The position numbers were made by a program, and so were the translations under genes. Positions 1 through 10,900 of a stretch of 64,000 bases of DNA are shown piece after piece. The notes below the pieces were generated by a model that made no database searches, had not been told where the DNA came from, and was given only the letters and a program-made list of their open reading frames with translations. The stretch is from Congeria kusceri. Its lineage: Eukaryota > Mollusca > Bivalvia > Myida > Dreissenidae. The stretch is taken from assembly GCA_027627225.1 (NCBI GenBank), contig CM051029.1, positions 8,216,426 through 8,280,425 of the forward strand. Reading direction: 5' to 3'. Every line of letters starts with the position of its first letter. Within the stretch, counting starts at the first letter, position 1.

Positions 1-1357
1 CTATATGTACAGTTTCTATACATAAACACTATAAAAAAGGGCTTAGGATAGTGTACATGTCTGTACGTATGGAACACAAACAAACATTGTTACAGGTACC
101 CGGGTAAGTTTTATTTAGCGTTTTTCATATGAGTGTAATTAACAATATTTTATACAATACATCTAGTTACCAAGCTTTTACCATACGTTGTAGGGCTACC
201 GCTTAATAAACTGTTAATACATGGTTGTTTCTCGGCACACACATTATGCTCGTATACAGCGCGGAACTAAAACATGAACTATTAATAAATAATAAACGTA
301 AGGAAAACCGGAATTTCATGAATACCCCATGTATTTCGGTTTGTATTGCGTATTTATCATATTATAAAAGGTTTTACCTTATTAAACTATCAAAACTATT
401 TTGATGGTTGCAGTACGCATTTTGGAGTCTGCCGGAGGATAGCATTTCTTCAAACAACAATTAGCTCTGTCTTTTAAACACTGTGAAGACACAATTTAGG
501 GCACAAACAACGAGCAGAAAAAGCTTAAGAAGCAAACAAATGTGTGACCTAATTTTATAAAAGTAGTCGTATTATAAGAAGCAGTAAATGGAATGTCTTA
601 AAAATACGTAACCATTGGATTTGGACAAGATGTTATATAAAACATTGTATAAAATGAAGTTTAAAACAATCCACAAAGCTGTCTCAGAAAACAAAACCAA
701 TGCCTAGACCAATGAAAAAACACATGCACGAGGTACGTAAAATATACAATGGTATGTCAGGAGGCGAAAATACGATTTAGTATTTAAACATTATGTGTCA
801 TTCGGATCTAGTCGGCATGCGACAGAATAAATGAATTATATTTGAAAACATTCAAAGTAGCATGGTTTTAAATATGTATGTTGGACGTTCAATTTACATC
901 CCGAATTTGCAAAATTACTATAAACAGCATTATATATTTGTTAAATATCGTTCTACCCTTAACCGTGGCGTATGTAGTGAATATGCAACTGTCGTGACCT
1001 ATGTGATATTTATAATGCGGGGTGCGGACTAGACAGCGGCCAATACAATTCATAACGACATTAGCCCGTAGGTTGCCACAGAGGAAGTTGGAATTAACTT
1101 TCAAGACGAATACTAATTATGGAAAGCTTTGTGTTTGTCTTTATTCTTTATATAGAAGGGCTAAATTGGTTGCAGGGTATATTTTAAAATGTTAATATCA
1201 ATGTATACATATTAGCGCCGTTTTGTGTTTGGCGAAACATTCATTTGTATTTAAATATAATCGCTGACATATAATTGCATCAAGGACATAGTATGCTCCG
1301 TGTTGATTTCATCCAAGTGCTAAGGTATCAAAACCAAACCATTACTATTTAATACAG
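1..1357. other. Non-coding, probable intron of gene A
   Basis: No exon could be supported here. Exon E1 at 1358 begins in phase 1 with a good acceptor, so at least one upstream exon (signal peptide, perhaps more Ig domains) must exist, and I do not see it in these bases. The sequence is AT-rich with no recognisable repeat. A GTAAGT-like donor near 103 was considered, but no convincing coding exon precedes it. Confidence 0.5.
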
Positions 1358-1702
1358 GTGACGCAACAACCCCGGAACTGAATGTGGATACCAATGATGT
1401 TTTCGTCAATAGCAGTGTAACATTCACATGCTCAACGTCAACTGCACCGATTCTTGTTGGCTGGTATAAAACAGATAAAGGTTCCGCTGCAGAAACAAAT
1501 GTCGTTAATCAAAAGTGGAAAGAAGACACAAAGACATGCGCTGTAGACAATATGAATATGCAATGTTCGTGTAATTCTTCACAGATCTATACATGTTCAA
1601 TTCCGTCAGTGACTTTAGCAAATGACGGTCAAACATGGCTTTGCAAAGCTGTATTCGATACAGTATATCAGGCTAGCAACATTTTTACGTTCGGATTAAT
1701 AT
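1358..1702 (+). CDS. Gene A exon E1: V-like Ig domain with extra cysteines
   Basis: The exon is 345 bases, phase 1 to phase 1, with acceptor AATACAG and donor GTAAGT. It shows a B-strand Cys (VTFTC), a C-strand Trp (VGWYK) and an F-strand motif (NDGQTWLC). Four further cysteines lie between (KTCAVD, MQCSC, IYTC), so extra disulfides are likely. A decayed copy of this exon lies on the minus strand at 17592-17939. There is no initiator in this exon; it is internal. Confidence 0.85.
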
Positions 1703-1879
1703 GTAAGTATGTAATAAAGTAATACATGTTTATTGTCCCAATCTCATTCATTTTTTATTCTGCTTCTTTTCTGTCACAAATACTTCTACTACAACTTCAA
1801 CTACACCAACAAATACTGCTACTACTACTACTACTATTACTACTACTACTACTACTAGTACTACTACTACTATTACTAT

Positions 1880-1962
<83 letters not shown>

Positions 1963-4900
1963 TTACTACTACTATTACTACTACTACTACGACGACGACG
2001 ACGACGACGACGACGACTACTACTACTACTACCACTACTACTACTAGTACTACTACTACTACTACTTCTAGAGAGAGAGAGACGTTGGATCCAAACGTTT
2101 GCTATAGTCGCTAATGTTTCGCGCCAGTACGTGATTGGTCTGCGCCACCCCGCACTATGATTGCGATTGTTTGTCGGAAGTTTTGGACACATCGGTGCAA
2201 GTGCACGCCACATTCTGAACTTTCGGCGCCGAGTAATACCGAGCCCTCTCCCACGCTCATCAGACCCCATTTTACCACAAGAAATTGATCGTTCGTCGGA
2301 TTTTCCGAACCTTAAACGCGTAAAAGTTGACGTAACAAAAATATGTTGTTGTTTATTGTCTGGGCTCACAGCTACAGTTTTGACCAGCACCGGATTTGTT
2401 TTTTTCATTAATAAGTCTCAGTTTAGGATAAACGTCGATATTTTCCTGACACCATATCATAATAAGCAATGGGTACTGATATAGACGTGAATTAGACACT
2501 CTTCGGATTCCAGTTTAAGTACAGAGCACATAATTTATGACCCAAATTGTAAATCGCTAATAACTAGTCTGGAAAGTCATGCCATATGTGTTCCGACTCG
2601 GCAATTTTTTAACATGTTTTATCAAACTTCTGATTGTGAAAACACAACGAGCTGTTTGTTTGTCAGCATTCATTGTCGTAATATCAGCAGACAAAACTGT
2701 TAGTTAAAGGATTATATTGATGATAAAGCATGTGCAAAATTGGGTGTCTGGAATATGTCAAATGAGTTTACTTTCTTTTACATTTCGGACGGTTTTGACC
2801 AGCTGTTTGTCCTTGATTTTTTACTCATAATATCCACACAATTTAGTTGTTTTTGTCCATTTTATATATCCAACGTATCTTTTTGGCGTATATTTTGGTC
2901 ATATTTTATATATTAAGGTACATGTATTTACCAGAGGGAAAATTCATTATGTTAGTTATTATTTTTAATTTATTTATGGCTGTATTTTGTTAACATTCGG
3001 TAGATATTTCAACAATGTATGTTGACATAAAAATACCAAGTTACTGCAATGAACAATTCGATTCCGACGTTGAAAACTGAATCCGCTAAAGCAGTATGCA
3101 AACTACCGGGTTGTCTCGAGCTTCTTTTGTTCGAATTGAGGCAAAGCATTGATACTGTTTGGAGTTTTGAAATTATTATAAACACTTGGTCACGCACGTT
3201 CACAGTGTTGTATTTTGTATTTTATCAAAAGCAAAGCGATATATAACAAGAAGCATCGTGTTAATACACATACAGTTGCCTTGGCCTTATACAGCTTTTA
3301 AGCAGAGCACACGTCTGTCGTGCTTGGGGTATACTGTTACCATTGTATGGTTTAAAATAAACAATATATACGTACGTACTGATTATACAACGTTGGACAT
3401 GTTTAATTTTTCTTAAGTTTTTCTTTAATATTGATAATATTTGTTTTTGTAATTGATATATATAACATAAAAAATCTAGTCAAATATGAGTTGATGCCAA
3501 ATGTTGCTTAAATTACATGCATCGTTAACGTCATGATATATATGGCTCTACATTTACTATTTGGAACTTCAGTATAATATAACAAGTATAAGCGAACAAT
3601 ACGTAATTACTTCGGACTATTTGCCCCCCACCATCGCGATTAAATATTTTCCACAACATGTCTCAGTTGTATAACATGTTTGCTGGTCCATTAGTATATG
3701 ATTTTTGGTGTACCTTTTAGCTGAATCGGGTATAAAAATCAACTTTTTACAAAGACATATAAAAAGAAGAAAACAGGATTCCATAATGCTCGCAAATTTT
3801 CAGAGATTTGATAAAACACAAGTAGTCGTGTTGGTCAATGCGTTTTTATGTTTTATTTCCTCCATGGTGGCTTTTAATTGATTTCTGTGTTTGACTATCG
3901 CTATTGGCTAAAAATAACTATTTTAATTTTATTCATGTTGTGAATGGTTTCCTCGGGACCCGTGTGCGACACAACACGAATTTCACAACGTACAACAAAA
4001 CGTGCTTGCCCTTCACACAACTACTGCTGATTTGAAAGATTCCGACCTTCTGTGTTATACGTCATTCTATTTCCCGATTCTGATTATATGTTTTTCCATT
4101 ATGTGAACAATGTCCACATCTAATAAATAAAATAATTTCTCTACACGTTTGATTTTTTTGCATGGCAATAGGAAGATATCATCCATTATCTTTCGTGTAT
4201 TTCCTTCGTTGACACAGCGATTCCAAATGTAGACTTTTACTTTCGGCTTGGGGGTCTTGTATGCTTCTGCTTTGTTTCAGATCTTATCTATTATCTCAGA
4301 TAAAGACTTTAAAATAACTTAATTACATGTTCTTGTTTTTTTTTATTCATTTCTTTAAATGTCGAAATTTAGGTATCTGCAAACACTAAAACTCATCACT
4401 AACCAAGCTAAATATTCTATAAAAAAAAACAGTTAAAAGCTGTGGCAGGAACATACCATCACTGGATGTAAAGTCTGTTCCACTAACCATGTTAGCTATT
4501 ACAATTGCTGTTTCTTTATCAATGACACACTATTTCCAGTACATGTCTTTGGCAGAAGTGATGCTTCGCTTCTTAATAAAATAAAATTTAACAACGGAAT
4601 ATACATACATAAGCAATAAGAACATGGTGAATGAAATTTCCATTTTGTACAGTGTTCGAAACAAAAGTTAAGCATTAATTCTGATTATTTCGAAAATCAA
4701 AGCTCATTTGATTCATGTGTGGCGCGTCAATCGTAACTGAGGTTTTGTTCCGATTTAAAATACATAAATACATAATGACATTCTACCAAATGTATGGTTT
4801 TTGTAAATTGTTTTATTTCCAGTGCCGCTCACTTCTTTGACCATTCAACCAGAGACACCCCTTTCGTACCCTGTTCTCAATGTCCCATCGACGTTCACAT

Positions 4901-7900
4901 GCATCACTTCACAGAGCCGACCTGCGCCTAGCATTGAATGGTTTATTGATAAGGTGAACATCACCAACCTGGCTAAATATACATACTCCGCTGACGTCGC
5001 AATGAGCAGTTTGCAATATACACCGACCTCGTACGAGTATAGTGGAGGAAATTTATCCTGTGTTGCAAGTTATGAGTTCAAAGCCATCATCACAGTTCTA
5101 ACAACCACCAAGAGCATTCGCGTACAATGTAAGTACTTTATTACTGTTTAAATTTACTTGCTGTCTGTATTGTGCATGATTGTATGCGTCGTGTTAATGC
5201 CATTCTGAATTGTATAGTGTTAATACAGAAATGATGGAACACCAAAATATGTCTGGTTATTCGAACAAAACAGTGGATAATCGTTTATTCAACGGATCAA
5301 TTTACTTTCAGCTAAATATTTGAGACGTTGTCATGTTTTCTTTTTATCCAGTCCCCGTTTCCAAACCGATTTTGACTGTCAACAACATAAGTATATCTAG
5401 CACGATCACTATACGAGAAGGCAGACTTATACATTTGAATTGTTCCTCCTCCGGATATCCACCTCCCTCTTATTACTGGACCTACCCAGGAGGAAAGTCC
5501 GTCGGTGCCCTGCTGTCGTTAAACGTCACTCGCAGTAACGGACGCTTTTCATGCATGGCATTGAACTTCATGTATTCATTGAATGGAACCAACAGTACAC
5601 ATTCCACACAGAACTTTACCCAACTCGATATAAATTTACTATGTAAGCAGTTTTCGGTGCTATGTTGAAATGTATAATGTTCAATGTTCTTAGAACTTCC
5701 AACATGTATCTCTTATTCTACTGAAATTATCATTGAATACTATATTGTGATTTCTGCAATTACAGATCCACCATCCATTACACGATTATTAAATAAGGTC
5801 ATCAATTTAGAAATCGTTGATATCAATATCAGAGTACTGAGGGGTGATAACATCGGCATTGAATGTGCGAGTGACGCCAATCCCCCGGCTACTGTATTCT
5901 GGCAAGGACAGAATTTCAATTACTCTACACTGACAGTGAACAGTGTACTGCATGATACAGTCTGGACATGCACAGCAACAAACACTATGACAGAAACTGA
6001 CGGAACGACATCAACAGGCACTGTGACCAGAAACGTGTCCGCTATAGTATTGTGTAATTGCAATACCCATATGTTGAGTAAATGTTAACAATTCGTATAC
6101 GTATTATAATTTACCAGATGCGTAACTGATCTTCTTTCAGTTTATGATCATATGATTTGTTACGGAGGAAGTATCATCTTCCTTTCAAACACGGCCTCAA
6201 TGCACGTTTACATTTGTAAAATATAGATGTTGCATTACTGGTTCGGATAAGGAAGCAATCAATAACATATTTTATTCCTAGTAAAATGCTACACTTGCAC
6301 CGTTCATACCAAATTATGTATGTTGTTCTCGCTTTTTATTTTTGTTAAATATTAGCGATGCATTTTACGGAATCCTGAGTCCGCCAGTAGCATTCAGACA
6401 TGTATAAAACCACTAAAATGCGATAACGCGAAGTGCATTTCGATTATTTGGATATTTTTCAATTTGTTGTTAGAATGTTTGAGTTAATTGTTTAGTAAAT
6501 AGTTAAACATTTCCTTATATGTAACAATTAACTATAAATCAAAATATTATTTGTTTCGTAGACGGTCCTGTCGTTCCTACGATCACGTATAGCATTCTAC
6601 AACACTCAGATAAAAGCTGGATTGCAACAAACGAAACCATAAGAGTTATAGTAGGAAGTACTGTTCGGTTGATGTGTTCAGTAGACAGTGTGCCAACTTC
6701 AATATACTCATGGGGCTCCGGACACGACGGGAACATTCGAAACATATCTAATATCACGCGCACAACGGTCAAGAACTACACATGCACGGTAAAGAATATC
6801 ATGAACACCACATTTAAAGGAAACGTTAATGGTAGCAACCATTCATCAGTAAACCTAAACTTACTGTGTAAGTATTATAGTCGACTATTTTCTTCACCGT
6901 TCACTATCAAGGCATTACAAATATAGTTGTTTGTTATCAATTTATTAGCCAATAATAATTACCTTTTAGATGGTCCTGAGAATATAGAAGCAAAATTCAA
7001 CAACATCAAACAGATAGACCAAGTACTTAAAGTTATTAAAGGCTGGTCGTTCACAATAGCATGTTTTGCAAGCAGTAATCCAGCTCCTAGTCTTTCTTGG
7101 TATGGCCCTGGAGCTCCAGAAGGATATGTCCTGTCTATTACCAATGCGAGCACTAGCATGGACAGAAATTTAACATGCATCGCAGTTAACACCATGATAG
7201 ATAGCGTAGGACATAGCGTAATCGAGACAGCGCGCCTAACAATTACCCTTGATATAATATGTAAGTAATATTAGCCAAAATTGACTTGATTTGTACAGAG
7301 ATTGGTTTATTGTAATATCAAACTTGTTCTAGATTTTGATTATGAATACCAATTATTGATTTCCTTCTTGCGATTGTATTACATTCGAATATTCATAACA
7401 TAAAAATGGTTTCCATAAATAACTGCATGTATACCTATATATAAATTGCTTAGTTTTACAAATGTATGATACGATTAATTGATGCTACAGACCCACCGAC
7501 TGTTGAACGTTTGCAGAACCAAAGCGCTCTACTCAACACGTCTCTAACGGTTCCATGCACCTTAACAAATGTTGGTAATCCACCAGCCTCGACCTTTACA
7601 TGGATATGGAAAGACACGAGTACAGTGGTGGGTACAGAACAAACACTAACAATCAGCAACATTGGATTGACCGACGAAGGGGAATACCAATGTAATGCAT
7701 CAAACATAATGCAGCCTATTGAAAATGAAGTTGTGCACGGATTTAGTCAATCGACATTCTATATAAATGTTGAATGTAAGTTAAATAATTACTACGTTTT
7801 TATTTAACTGATGTTATTTTCATTAGACATTTATATGGAAATAACATTCATTCTGTTGACATCACACATATAAAGTTGCTTAATTATCAAGACTAACACG

Positions 7901-10900
7901 TATCTAAGTTCAAACCATTCCGGCGTTTGTTGAAGTGGTGAGCAAAACGTCAGAGAATGGGTGTTTAATGTTTCTATTGCAAATAACTTGCATGATGCAA
8001 TAGGTTTTTATTATAATGTTTATTCGCCACTCCGTGTTTTGCTTTCTGTCCCAGCCTTGTTAACTTTTGGAAAATTAATGTATAATTGACCGAAGCGATA
8101 TTAACCACAATTAACTGTAATTAATAATCCGTTATTTCTACCAAATTTTCCTAAATAGTTCTTGTTTTGTATCATACAATAGCCACTTTATTCAACAAGT
8201 TTGTAGTGTTATATTGGTGTTCAAATGTATATTTCACAAGCAAGTTTTCTTCCAGACGGGGCATATATACGGGCATTCAAAGCAAATGAATCAAGCACTA
8301 ACATCACTGTTGACCAAGGCGAAACATTAGAGCTGGTATGTGATGCCGATGGTGACCCTCAACCTACTGTTCGTATCGTCAATGCAACTCGTGGAAATGA
8401 AACAATCCTTGTTGAGACTGAAGCACATAAAGCCAAATCTTACATACATCGAGCAAGATGTGAATATGATGCTGGAAGCTATAAATGCCTCGCTAACAAC
8501 CGTTTTAACCATGGACAACACAAACAGTCACTGGGTCTATACGTTAACTGTAAGTAATGAGGTACACATGTATATCATACCGTACTCAGTAACGAGTAAA
8601 TATATTGGCTATACATATTTTAAAGTGCATACAATACAACTGTGTTCTTGCACAGGTGCACCAAGAGCGTCGCCCTTTGCACCTGCTATAACAGAACAGT
8701 ACAGAGCTCCTAACGACTCGGTTGTGGTTACCTTCACAATCATGGCCTATCCTGAGCCAAAATCTTCAGACTTCAGTTGGTACAAACGTGTAGATGATGG
8801 ATGGAAAGATGTGTCCAGTGACTCCAACAACTTTCTGATAAATACCTCTGATGACAACATGCAGACACAACTGATGATTCTCCGTGTGCAGGTTGGCGAT
8901 TATGCAGAATACATGGCGAACGTTTCCAACACATTGGGTTCAGTAGCGGAAGTGTTTACCTTACACCCACAGTGTGTGTATCTATTACAACGTTGATTTT
9001 GTTAAGTATGCTGTAACTTAACACATAGTAACACTTTACTGGAGTTAAATATTGATAAAGTTAGTTGATTCACAAGTATAATCGCATATGTATATACACA
9101 TGTTTTACTTATTAAACCAGTATACATATTTTAGCCAGACCATATGTTCCGAAGGACTTGCTTATTGACCGAGTAGGAAAAACGGACATTGTTATTACAT
9201 GGGTTCCTGGTTTTAATGGCGGCCAGGATCAGAACTTCACTATTCGATACAAAGAAGTCGATATTGAAATCTGGAGAGATATCTACGTAGCAGGTTCTGT
9301 TGTAATCCATACCTGGACAATTGGGGGATTAAAACCTGGCACGACATACCAAATCAAAATGCTGGCAGAAAACAAATTAGGCAAATCAGAATGGACTAAA
9401 GAAATAACGGAAACAACCCTAGTGGACACAGGTACATAGTCTGGATACTGCTTTGTATATTATTACTAAATAACGAGATATTCTTAACAACGATATGAAA
9501 ATAAAGTTAAATGGTTCAATTGTCACAAAATGTGTGTATTGAAACGCGTTTTTTACAGTTGACAGTGGTTCTGCAACCTCGTCTGTTGGCGGTGTAGTAG
9601 GTGGCCTCTTGGGGGTTGTTTTCATCATTACTGTATCCATCCTTTTATGGAAATACAGGTCGCATGGTAAATCTATATTGCATTGTTGTGCGTTGTATAA
9701 CCGTTGCATATATATGTACATGTTCATTTCATCTATTGGTTTGTGGTTTTATAGATGACATTAGTTTTGCATGGGGTTGGGATTGAGTTAACTTTCAAGC
9801 GACGAAGGTGGGGAAAACAATGTTCATTTCATCTATTGGTTTGTGGTTTTATAGATGACATTAGTGTTGCCGGGGTTGGTATTGAGTTAACTTTCAAGCG
9901 ACGAAGGTGGGGAAAACAATAACTCGTGCCAAGGCTGTAAATAATATAATTATATATAATATAAAATTATAAAATAAACATCTGTATAGATGTCAAGAAG
10001 AACAACGAATGTACGTTAAATATGATTCATGTTGGTTGTGTGTACCGACTACGTAACAATATAAAATACAAAGACAATAAATACAAATATCAAAATACAG
10101 ATTTACACACAAATATAAGATATTACACGTAATACAGTATTACAAACGCGGCATATAATTTATAAGCTAAATATAATTACCTGTAAATAATAATATTATT
10201 TATAATATAAATTATAAATAAACATCTGTATAGATGTAACGAAGAATAACGAATGACGTGAAAACGTGAATTGCTGTACTTCAGAAAATCGCCAATGGTC
10301 AATTTAAATTTGCATATAAAAAGAAAATCTTGCAAAATGGTAAACTCGAACTGATTTGAAGTGAAACATGGCTTATTTGGTGGTAACAGAACGAATTACG
10401 CTGATTGAACTACTTTACTCTAAACTCTTGACTACTGGCCACTACTACTACTAATTATTGAAAGAATTGAAAACATGGGATTTTAAGTGAACAAATATAA
10501 CAACGTATATTTCTATCAATTTATTTCACAACTAATAATTCCATGATAATAATAAAAAATATAGTTATGTGTTGGGCAGCAGGACGAGCCTAGAAGATAT
10601 AAATTTACATTTTTTTTAACACATGTATTTGAGTATTTCGGGCTTAACCATGAAACTGGCTGCTTAGGAATTATCAAATTAAAATAACAATAACACAATC
10701 TTGCACCATGCATAGCATATTATAAAAATTACTTAGACTGAGACTTGTTTCTATCAGAAACAGCATAGTTACATAATTTATTTCAGGGCAAAACGGTTCC
10801 AAAAAATACCAAACGCATACCCACCCGACTGGCCAGTACGAAGATCTCGTCAGAGAACCGTAAGTAAATGAATATATAACATATACATGTTGATATATCA

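Noticed and set aside
1..110. Possible signal exon ending at the GTAAGT near 103
   Set aside because: The upstream reading frames are hydrophilic and give no leader peptide; only the donor-like word is present.
1726..2408. Long Leu-, Val- and Ser/Arg-rich ORFs on both strands
   Set aside because: They are translations of the trinucleotide microsatellite, open in all frames by composition.
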